DNA of 64,000 nucleotides from Bidens hawaiensis (taxonomy: Eukaryota; Streptophyta; Magnoliopsida; Asterales; Asteraceae): positions 186,001-250,000 of the forward strand of contig JAIQDT010001742.1 of NCBI GenBank assembly GCA_021521415.1, given 5' to 3'. The translations under genes and the position numbers were made by a program. This document shows, in pieces, positions 54,711-64,000 of this stretch. The notes beneath the pieces are model-generated. The model saw nothing but the letters and a program-made list of their open reading frames with translations, was not told where the DNA came from and did not search any database. The stretch's first letter is position 1. Every line of letters starts with the position of its first letter.

Positions 54711-57002
54711 AGTTCTAAATATCAGAGTTAATTAAAACTTTCGTGGAAATAAAATAAGTTAACCATTCATTACAAAACATTCATAACTTTTTTTTGAAAC
54801 ATAACTTAAAATATCTTATTAAAACAGCGTGACAAATCTTCAGATGCTAGCCTAGTCAGAACTTGCCATGTGTCTCCCTCGGGCTAGCTGCTTCAGTCTA
54901 TTTACCTGCGTGCATGCTAAAAGTCAGCTATGTTGAGTGCGTTCTAGTTAATCAGGTAACATACAAAACGTTCACATATGCATCCGAAGATACATATTAT
55001 TATTTAACCTACTTACCTTTCTTTCATACATTCGTAATTATATAACTCCATTCTTTCTTTCTTTCATACTTTACATTTATTCATACTTTACAAACTTATA
55101 CGTTTTAAAGAGCATTACGCCCTACTGCCTCGAGTATTATTAGGGCTCGGTCCATTTTCTGCCTTGGATATTAGTAGGGTCTGGTCCTTCTTCCTCGAGT
55201 ATTATTAGGGCTCGGTCCCTTTCTGCCTCGTATATTAGTAGGGTCCGGTCCCTTCTTCTGTACCTTACCATTCTTTTATATTTATTTATAACTTTCATAC
55301 ATAAAATACTAACATACAAATATCATCCATACATCATACATAAACAATCACATCTTCAAACTATCACACGGTGGTACATGCAATATCTGATGATCGTTCA
55401 CGCACCGTCAGGTATTCATTCATACATAAATCATATAAGGCATACACTTAACACTTAAGGTAAGTGTATTAACTAATCACATCGAGTATGCACACAACCC
55501 CGAAAACATAACAAAGAAATGGGACTAGAAACTCACCTATAAGCGATTCCTCTATAAATTTACGGTAATGTCCTTCTTGAGCTGTGCTCGGCTAACTTTA
55601 TATCAATTAGCAAGCATCACTTAACTACTCCTAATTATATCATATTCCTAGGTTATTTTAACCCCTACGGGGGTCCGGGAGCAGCGCCCCTGGCAGCGGT
55701 TTTTCTAGGGGCGGCAGCCCCTAGCGGGGTACAAGGGGAAGAGCCCCTGGCTGGGGTTAAGCCAACCAAATCTTCATTAAACGTTACCTTTCATTAATAA
55801 GTCTTTACAAAAAACCTCATCAGGAAAAATGAAGTTCAATTATTTAATCAAATCAAATATTCGTTTTAAACATTACCTTTTATTATTAATTATTACTTAT
55901 TCCTAGTCCATTTATCGTATAAGTTCATGTCTATCGTTTACGTACGTATACGTTGTTTATCTTTCTTTTATTTCGTAAAAATAATTTTCACGTATAAGTA
56001 CAAATGCCGTATAAGTTACTATTGGCGTATAATTCGTTTTTTACGTATAAGTCTTCTTCGCGTATAAACTATTCCAACGTATAAACTGTTCCAGCGCATA
56101 AGTCATTCATATACGGCATATACATATACATTTATATACACATATATGGTAGATTCATACATATACGCTTTCACACATATGCGTTGCAAGCATACTTATA
56201 TGTTAATAATACTTATACGGTTCATACATACATATACGCTTTCATACAACTTATACGGCCTATTCATCTTATACGCTTCCCATACTTATACGTTTGATCA
56301 TTCATACAAGCCGAGCATACATACACGCTTCATATACATATATGTCGTATATACTTATACAGCGCATATTCTTAGATGCCACACATACATATAATACATA
56401 TACGGCGTATAATACGCTGTATGTTCAGTTCAGCTTTCATTTTCCGCGTTTTTGAGGTTTTTCTTCGATTCCGACGCCGTCAGCCGCCGTTAACCACCAT
56501 GGTTGAACGGGTTTTGATTGTTTAGGACCCAGGTAGCTTCGGGGTGTCCAGATCTAAGCTAAGGTGGTCCTTAAGCTCGTTTTTGGTTGTTTAAACACCC
56601 GAATAAAACTAGATATAGATCCAAATGGCTCATACGGTTTCACGGGGCTGCGGTATCGGGTTCTACTATGTTGGTACAGTTGAGATAAATCATTTCTTAC
56701 CTTTGGTTGGTCTAAAATCGTTGAAAGGATTAGTGTAGAGAGTGTTTGGCTTAAGTGTGTGTTTTTAAAGGTGTAGGCTATGGTGTAAAGATGGATGGAA
56801 ATGGAAAGGATTTGAGTTTAAGGGGTATTTATACTACTTAAGCCATGGACCTTAGGCCCATCTTTCATTTTTAGTCCATAATTAATTAAAATCCACCATC
56901 CCTTTTATCTTATTATTTTATTACTATCTCTACTAACTCAAATTAATTCCTCCAATGAAATTAATATATTAATATTATTCTAGAAAATTTCGGGATGTTA
57001 CA
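54711..57002 (-). repeat. 5' LTR of element E, second part
   Basis: Continues the LTR from 14784. Ends on + with TTTCGGGATGTTACA, so on - the LTR begins TGTAACATCCCGAAA. A - strand TATA box (GTATAAATAC) lies at 56825-56834. It includes repeats of CCTCGAGTATTATTAGGGCT near 55125-55260 and a GC-rich CCCCTAG/GGGGGTCC patch near 55660-55760. Confidence 0.75.
55914..56425. repeat. Degenerate CGTATA/TATACG motif array in the LTR of element E
   Basis: About twenty CGTATAA, TATACGG or TATACGC words in 500 bases, at irregular 10-40 base spacing. They lie within the LTR's transcribed region on -. Confidence 0.6.
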
Positions 57003-58138
57003 ATAAAAGAGCAAATTGTGTCAAGTGAGATATAAGCAATTTAACCAAATGAACAAGTAAACATGTTGTCGGTAAGCTTGATGCCAGATGAACTGGACGA
57101 TGGCTAACACGGCGGTCGTATGATCATACTAGTCTGAGAATATGTTGTACCTCTCCGAAATGTATTCAAGTAAAGCATATAAGCATAAAACACGTTAGGC
57201 ATAAATTGTTAAATACACATGACTAACAGTTGCAAGTTTGAGTATTAAATAATAGTAAAATATCTACGAACGCATATGCCCCCAAAACGGTTAAAAATAA
57301 GTAAAAGAAGGGGAGTGAGATACTCACCTTATCAGACGAGCAAACGAGAATAACAACATAATAAGGATGAGAATGGTAGAAAAAGTTTTGAAGATAATGT
57401 CTAATAAAGAATAGACGCGAAAACAGTAAATACAGATAACTAACGGATCTGATAAACAGTTGGGAATCTAGATGATTAGTTAATATTATTATGATAAATA
57501 TATATTACTTAGTTTTAATATAAATTTTATAATGGATATTTTAATATAAATCTTTAAATATATTCTAACTAATATATTACGTAATAATTTAATGATTATA
57601 ACATATATGTATAAAAGGTTAATTTAAACCATTTAAATATATATATATATATATATATATATAAACGAAAACCCAAAAATCCTATGTGTCGCGATGTGGC
57701 CGCTCCCCCTTTTTTGGAGTCACCAGATTTGTTTGATTTTTAAATGTAGGTTTCTCATACATTTGACCCGAATTCATGGGTATGGGTCTTACCAAACCTA
57801 GATATTCCTTAAACGGGTTATAAAATCTCATTAAATTAAAAATTATTCTTGCCAAATTATTGATGTGAAAATCCTATAAAATAGGATATACTAAAAATTA
57901 TTATATGATTTTTTTTTTTAAAATATTATTTATAACTAAAAAACTATTTTATAGTAAAAAAAAATAAGCAGGTCTTGGGTCTTACCAAACCCAGATAACT
58001 TTTAAACCGGTTTATAACATCTTAGTTATTTGTGAAACCTTCTTAATATCAAACTCTAAGTATATTATAAATTTCATTACAATAAATAAAATTAAACCCA
58101 AAAAAGTATATAAATATTAAAAACGAGTAATGTAAACA
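57003..58138. other. Unassigned AT-rich repeat DNA, probably in part a Helitron
   Basis: No gene. 57003-57480 has LTR-like wording (GAGATACTCACCTTATCAG) but no defined ends. An AT microsatellite is at about 57636-57663. A diverged direct repeat of about 55 bp around GGGTCTTACCAAACC occurs near 57783 and 57978. Confidence 0.4.
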
Positions 58139-58167
58139 GCCCCGTAATACGGGTGATAAAAACTAGT
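58139..58167 (+). mobile_element. Helitron-like 3' terminus
   Basis: Hairpin CCCGT-AAT-ACGGG (58141-58153), nine bases, then CTAG (58163-58166) followed by T. This is the hairpin-plus-CTRR-plus-T pattern of plant Helitron 3' ends. The 5' end (TC after A) was not found with confidence. Confidence 0.5.
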
Positions 58168-60049
58168 ATGTATATATAATATAAATATATACGTATAATA
58201 GGTGATTTTAACAAAAATTTCGGGAAAACCACTAGTTACAAATCCGTTCTAACAAAAATATAAATAAATTATTAGGTTATGGTATTTATAATATGTATTT
58301 ATTGATTGTAAGATTTTTTATAACATTAATTAGGTTAATTAATGATTAAATAATAAATAAATGAGAATTGTTCCCAAAAAATAGAGGGGGGGGGGGGGGG
58401 TTCGAACCCTCGTCCCCAGCGTCCCAACAATAGGAATAAAGAACGTGTCGCAATAGCCGTGTAAACCGTTTTTGGGCGGCATATCAACTATGCATTACGA
58501 TCCAGACTTAACTCACCTAAAAACACCATCCACCGCAATAAGAAAACTTTCCTTGAGTCTGGTTCAACCAAAATTGTTGTTATTATATAGAGTTTATGGT
58601 TCTGGCTTTTGTAATAATCGAACGGAACAAAACCTATGCTGCCTAACACAACAGATTTGAAGATTCCAACTTTATGTCACATAAACAATTCAACGGTTGA
58701 TAGTGGTCTCGTATTTTTTATGTTGTTTTGGAGGGACCAAATCCTAAGAATGTGAGAAGATGAAGGGAGTAAATTGTAATTATAAAAGTATGAGTAGGGT
58801 CCCACATGGCGGCAAGTCAGGTGTTTCGGAGAAGGAAAAGGAAGTGGTGATGGGGTTGTCGTCAATTCAACTCTGCCTCCTCCAACAATTTATGAAAGTC
58901 GGTACAATATTAATTCATATATTATTATGTGTTTTTAATAATGAGCATTAAAATTAGAATTATTATAGGGGAAACATGATCAAATACATTTTACTCTTAG
59001 CATAAAAACGTGAGAATCAATTTGCTGTTATTATTAGGTTTATTTTTATAGGTGTTTGTTGTTATTTTTTGTTCGTATTTGCTAATTTTTTATTATGAGA
59101 CGTTATAAGTATTTGCTGATTTATATTTTGTTGTTATTATTAGATGTTTTCTTTTGTTATAAGTATTTGTTGGTATTTGCTGTTATTATTTTGTTCTTAA
59201 TTTTGATTATTTTGTTGTAATTTTTAGGTTCTTTTCTACGCTATTATAAATCATTGAGTTGGTATTGTTTCTTACGGTCTCATTTTTTAATAAATTTGTA
59301 TTATTTCCTATGTTCTCATGTTAAAATTAAAATGTACATGAACATTCCCTTATTGTAGGGTTAGTAAAGTTTTATTCTACACTTTATCTCATCTAATAAT
59401 TTTTTTTATATAATCGGTCATTTCTGAATATTTACTAAACTTATTAACGATTAAAAAGTTCATTTAAGTTAAAGTTATTGGTTGCCTAACTTACTTGATA
59501 TTTTTTGTGTTTATGAGAGGTGTATAAATACCCAATGATACTTTTTAAAACGAAATGTTAACCGTACATTGATTTTAACGCTTCAAGCTTTTGAATCGGT
59601 CGGTTTTCGTGAAACCGAGCGAACTGTGTAGAACCGGACCGGTCAGTAGACCGAATCCCGATCGGACCAGTCCGACCAGCCGGTCCGGTCTCAACAACAT
59701 TTGTTTAAACCCAATTATTCGCATCATTTAAGATCCTTTCTATATAAAAAAACAATAAAATTGTACAACTGAAATCATAACAAGTAAACTCATTTAAATA
59801 TTTAATTGTTCAGCAAAAAAATGTTTCATGGCCAATTTTTTTCTTGTCTTCGGCTCAAATTTGTTAATAATTCTTTGGGGCAGCCTTGGGTCTGAGTCAC
59901 ACAGGAAAATCATCAATGAGAAAACCCTACACTGTAAAAAAACCTCATTAAATCAAGTTCTAAACTTTAAAATATAAACTCTCAAGCATTAACCATCACT
60001 CTCATAGCATTTGACCATAACATCGTCAACTGTTATAAGGTTCACAATT
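58168..60049. other. AT-rich intergenic DNA without a recognisable gene
   Basis: Contains a G15 tract (58386-58400) followed by TTCGAACCCTCG, and a cluster of GGTCCGGT/ACCGGACC words at 59636-59692. Short ORFs here show no domain. Confidence 0.5.
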
Positions 60050-60058
60050 AATAATATA

Positions 60059-61141
60059 AAGTTAAGTGTCATTTTAGTACTCGTGGTTTGTCCAATTACG
60101 CAACTTTTGTACCCATTTTTGAATTCATTGCAAATGGCTACCTCACTTTTCTAAAACTTGCTATTTTAGTACTTCTTTCTAACTCAGTCTATTTTTTCCA
60201 TTAAGTTAGTGGTAAATTGGTAATTACATTTATTTTATTTATTTTCTCTTTTGAGCTAAGTGTCATTTTCATACCTTTTGTTTGAATTACGCAATTTAGT
60301 ACCTTTTTTTGAATTTATTGCAACTGAATACTTTGATTACTTTTGGGTACATTAACAAACCAAAAGAGACACTACCTATTACAATTAAAAGGTAACTAAA
60401 ATACATTATTATAGATAAAAAACAACCATGAAATGTATAACTTTTTTTAGCCTTTTGTTTCTGATTGCAAATACTTCTAATAGCTCAAGATCAGAGTTCA
60501 TCTTGGCCATTTTTCTTCCATTTTCTTCATGTACATTGATTATTTTTTTCAAAAGTTCGGGTATTACCAGTAGCTCTTTGACACATCGGAAGATCAAGCC
60601 AAATAGCAATCCCACAGCTTCGGACCTCTTAGTATAACATCAATTGAACATGCAGATGAACAACGACGAACCACATGGGCAAAACACCATATCGTAATTC
60701 ATTTAACTCGAATATGAACATTGAGTAAAGGTTTTGAGGATCGATGAGCGAGTGTGAACCAACCGGGGGGGGGGGGGGTGATTTGTTCATTTAGGATTAG
60801 AGATTATCTTTTAATTGTAATATTTGATGTCTCTCTTGGTTTGCCTATGTATCCAAAACTAAACCAAGTATCCAGTTGCAAATAAATTCAAAAAAGATAC
60901 TAAAGTTGCATAATTAAACAAACCACATGTAAGAAAATAACGCTTAGATCAAAAGAAAAAATAAATAAAATAAACGAAATTAGCAATTTGTTCATGACTT
61001 AACGGACAAAATAGACAAGGTTAAAACAAGTACTAAAATGACAAGTTTTAGAAAAGTGAGATAGCCATTTGCAATAAATTTAAAAATAATATAAAGTTTT
61101 TTAATGGAACAAACCACATGTATTAAAATAACACTTAACTC
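60059..61141. mobile_element. Non-autonomous MULE-like element with long terminal inverted repeats
   Basis: The first ~155 bases (AAGTTAAGTGTCATTTTAGT onward) match the reverse complement of the last ~155. A second inverted pair lies inside (about 60250-60340 and 60845-60960). The flanks AATAATATA (60050-60058) and AATAATTTA (61142-61150) match at 8 of 9 bases, a 9-bp duplication as made by Mutator-like transposases. The centre holds a short ORF with no recognised domain and a G14 tract (60765-60778). Confidence 0.75.
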
Positions 61142-61150
61142 AATAATTTA

Positions 61151-61947
61151 TAATACCAAAGTCGACTGAGTTGAACCGTTAATTAGTCAACTTTTAAAAG
61201 TTTCTATGATGTGAATGCAAATTTTTATACCACTTATAATCAATTAATCATACATGCAATAAGCCTATAACAACGGGAAGAATACATGTTCCCTCACTAT
61301 TTTAATTATCGTATAAATACCTAGAAATTATATCCTTAAACTCATAAACTGTATCCTGTCACACTTGCTACGTTTTGTAAATCAGGAAGTAACAATTTAG
61401 GGCACTGGCAAAAAATCACAACACGTACGGACAACACTAGTAAATTGATTTAAATTAATGCTAATTAACCTGAAATTCTAGATCTAAAAAATTGTTAATG
61501 CCAAAGTAAAATAAAGTATCTAATGCCTGTATCTATTTATACATAAAAATGACTAGTTCTTCAAAGTATCAAAATGATAATCGAGTTGAGTCATAGATGA
61601 CAAGATGCATAACACAATGCTAAGTTCTCAATGTTGGAAATATCTTAAAATAAACAAAATACTTATATTATTTTGGGTTGACTTCTTTTGAAAAAAGAAC
61701 AAAACTTACATAGAATTACTTCACCAAAATTTGTTTGGCTCCATTAAAAGTTGTGATTGTCAAAAGGTGTAAAGGGTTGTAACATTTTGGTGGCTAGTTA
61801 GGTTATGTGTTGTGAAGAGCTAGGAAGATCATGTTCCTCTTCTCAATTTGGATGTATTGGATTGGATTGCCGTAGGTTAAAAGGTTGGAAACAGTTTTGT
61901 CTTCGTTACTCCGGTGGCGAGCATATGAGATCTACCCCAATTTGAAG
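61151..61947. other. AT-rich spacer with one copy of a 150-bp direct repeat
   Basis: No gene seen. 61475-61625 (TTCTAGATCT to GCATAACACAATGC) is repeated in direct orientation at 63262-63408. Confidence 0.5.
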
Positions 61948-61955
61948 GTGATGTG

Positions 61956-62247
61956 CAGGGCCGTCCCGTGGGTAAGCTAAATGAGGCAATGGCTTTAGGC
62001 CTCCAGATTTATAGGGTCTCCGTTTTAAATAAGAGTTACGTATTATAAGATTTTAAAAGTAGAGTTCTTTTAGAATTAGTAACTCAATGATGAGCCACAA
62101 GCTAACGATGATTGTTTCATATTCATTATCACAGCATATCATTCATATTCTATAATTCATGTATACTCTCTAGCTACAGAAAATAAAATAAAAAGGCCTC
62201 AACATTTTAGTTAATTTTAGGCCTCCGAGTGTGTTGAGACGACCCTG
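61956..62247. mobile_element. hAT-type MITE
   Basis: 292 bp, starting CAGGGCCGTC and ending GACGACCCTG, with sub-terminal AGGCCTCC/GGAGGCCT words. A perfect 8-bp duplication GTGATGTG flanks it (61948-61955 and 62248-62255). Both features are those of hAT transposons. Confidence 0.9.
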
Positions 62248-62255
62248 GTGATGTG

Positions 62256-63261
62256 GCGTCTGGGTTGCCATCGTGGATACGGGCGGCACCCCATTTTGTT
62301 TCCACAACACTCAATGTTACTAATGAACCATCGTAAAGTGATATGGTGTCTATTTCAAGAGATGCGTTGGTTCAAATGGTATTATGATAGTTACAAACGG
62401 GTCATTGTGATGGTATGTATGCTTGTGTCCATGGATTGTAAAGTTTTCATTAATATCCTATAAATAATAACCATTTGTAAGCATTTGTGACACTAGTTCA
62501 CATGCTAGAGGTGCAAGCCTCTTAGATAGAAGGATTTGGGTTAAAACCAAACCATGAGTAAATTTGATGTAATTTAGTCATTAGTATGGATAAAAGTAGC
62601 ATTTGTTTAAAATAAAAAAGACTCATAAGCTCTATTCTGTTATCAACTATAAACTTCTTTTTTTAGCGACAATTATGCAAAACTTCCATTTCTAGAAAAC
62701 GTTTACAATAAAGTGGCAGGCAAACGGACAACAAGCTGCGTCGATACCTCCTTTTTGACTGAAACAATTTAGCCACTTGGTGTAATCGGAATCGCTGACT
62801 AATAAACTGATCATCACTAATCAATTATGCTGATATGACAACCAATCTTTAGTGACAGAACAAAGCTTGTCACTAAATAATATGTAGATTAAATCAAAAT
62901 CAGCGACACTTGAGATTGATCACAAAAAATCAATGCATGAACATAACCATCTTTTAGTTGTATATTAGTTGCTATGTCAGTAATACCACGTTTTGTTAAA
63001 AACACTTTTTCCGTAGTATACCAAATTGCTAAACAACCGAATTACGATCCAAACACAATTGTTTAATTACTAATTAAGTTTAATCGGATTATCGCAACAC
63101 TCATTCTATCTTAGGAAATGATTTGACACGAAGCCATAGCAGATTATTTTATGGAACGGTGGGGCGAAATTTCTTTAGTGATATAGATCACTCTCTCGAA
63201 TCAATAAGTTCCGGTTTCTAGTGTTATTTTGAATTTATATTTTAAGACTAATAAGTCCACA
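62256..63261. other. Spacer, possibly with a decayed CACTA-like fragment
   Basis: No gene. Between about 62665 and 62920 the words TTAGCGAC, TTAGTGACAG and TTGTCACTAA recur, and 63007-63018 reads TTTTTCCGTAGT. Both are reminiscent of CACTA sub-terminal and terminal motifs. Ends and target duplication could not be fixed. Confidence 0.3.
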
Positions 63262-63408
63262 ATTCTAGATCTTAGAACGCGTTAATGACAAGTAAAGTAA
63301 GGTAATGTAACACCTATATATTAAATACAAAAATGACTAGTTCATCATGGTATCAGAATGATAATCTAGTTGAGTCATAGATGACTAGATGCATAATGCA
63401 GTCTTAAC
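63262..63408. repeat. Second copy of the 150-bp direct repeat
   Basis: Matches 61475-61625 with roughly 75-80 percent identity by eye. It contains TGGTATCAGAATG, similar to an initiator-Met PBS. Could be an LTR-end-plus-PBS remnant. Confidence 0.5.
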
Positions 63409-64000
63409 TCTTTTAAGTCCTCCATTAATGTTTATCCACGAAGCCGCTGCTGAGCCATTTCATGCGTGGGTTGATGACATGGGACGGTGCTTCAAATTGG
63501 TTATTAAATTAATCCAACATGTTTATTTGTAACATATATTATTTTTTTAATAACGGTTGTTTATTTGTAACATTAAGCTAAAAACGTTAGTTGTAACAGA
63601 CGAGTTGATTATATTTTATCGTCAACGAGTTAATAAATAAGTTAAAATTTTGTTATAATAAAACGAGTTAAATGTATTTGGATCTTCTACTTCATGAATG
63701 TGTCATAATGATGCTTTTTCAACTTATATTTTACAATTGAATTATTTGTGAAACGACAAAAATGTGAACCTAAATTGACTTTATGTAGCATTCAACTTTT
63801 TATTTTTTATTTTTGTATTTGGTAACTCTGTCAACTTACTTCGTACAACTTTGAGTTGGATTGATGTTTGTTTCCTTTTTTTTATGAGAATCAGCAAACT
63901 AAACGTTGACCAATAAAGAAAAGCTAAACTAAGGTGATGTTTGGGATTTCTTATTAAGCCTTCCTTTTGGCTTTATTAACTTCCGGAAGAAGTTAATTGT
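63409..64000. other. AT-rich flank without a recognisable gene
   Basis: No gene or element with defined ends. The window ends in CTTCCGGAAGAAG, a short inverted repeat. Confidence 0.5.

Noticed and set aside
13846..57002. Pairing the E LTR with the LTR at 9646-12043 as one element
   Set aside because: The two LTRs differ in terminal and internal sequence (GGGATGTTACA versus GAATGTCACA ends), and the latter has its own AGCTT duplication, so it is an independent solo LTR.
58386..58412. G tract followed by GTTCGAACCCTCG resembling the T arm of a tRNA
   Set aside because: No acceptor, D or anticodon arms could be placed around it.
58472..58951. Short ORFs in the right flank as host exons
   Set aside because: No conserved motif, no paired splice sites and AT-rich context; not supported as genes.
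62650..63030. A defined CACTA element
   Set aside because: Sub-terminal-like words are present but matching terminal repeats and a 3-bp duplication were not found.

Overview
The window looks like repeat-rich, gene-poor plant nuclear heterochromatin. Almost everything recognisable is LTR retrotransposon, and I found no host protein gene, rRNA or tRNA. The family mix (Athila-type with CACGGGGCCGTG-rich LTRs, Tat-lineage elements with two RNase H domains, Tekay/Del-like LTRs bounded by TGTCACA/TGTGACA) would fit Asteraceae. The species call is a guess from style, not from a marker gene.

Layout. (1) 1-9645, continuing at 12044-~12155: a 5'-truncated, decayed Athila-type element on + (protease, RT, RNase H, integrase, two small coiled-coil ORFs with their own TATA boxes, an Athila envelope-like ORF, a small zinc-knuckle-like ORF, PPT, 3' LTR). 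(2) 9646-12043: a solo Tekay-like LTR on -, inserted just downstream of the Athila LTR TATA box with a perfect AGCTT target duplication. (3) ~12156-14784 and 54711-57002: a truncated chromovirus-like element on - (gag fragment, leader, PBS, 5' LTR). Its LTR seems to hold a mitochondrial-like segment. (4) 14785-54705: a stack of nested insertions in that LTR. Tat element A (+) has a perfect AACAC duplication. Tat element B (-, 18395-27760) split A's RT. A 13.8 kb Tat element C (+, 32098-54072) entered A's 3' LTR. Copia element D (-, 32114-40274) entered C's 5' LTR with a perfect GGTAG duplication. (5) 57003-64000: AT-rich flank with a Helitron-like 3' end, a 1.1 kb long-TIR MULE-like element (near-perfect 9-bp duplication) and a 292-bp hAT MITE (perfect 8-bp duplication).

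The most unusual content is in element C, between integrase and 3' LTR. Two paralogous genes lie in tandem on the strand opposite gag-pol. Each has its own TATA box, an ACGT-core site at the same distance upstream, and an intron at the same codon and phase. They resemble the 'putative gypsy type transposon' family (Transposase_28, PF04195) fused to acidic, basic and coiled-coil regions. An intron in an antisense gene is not removed from the sense genomic RNA, so it can survive retrotransposition.

All gag-pol sets carry stops or frameshifts. Copia D is the least damaged: two in-frame TAG codons, one frameshift and a lost zinc-knuckle cysteine. The elements are best read as relics. Order of events from nesting: Athila and the truncated chromovirus oldest, then A, then B and C, then D.
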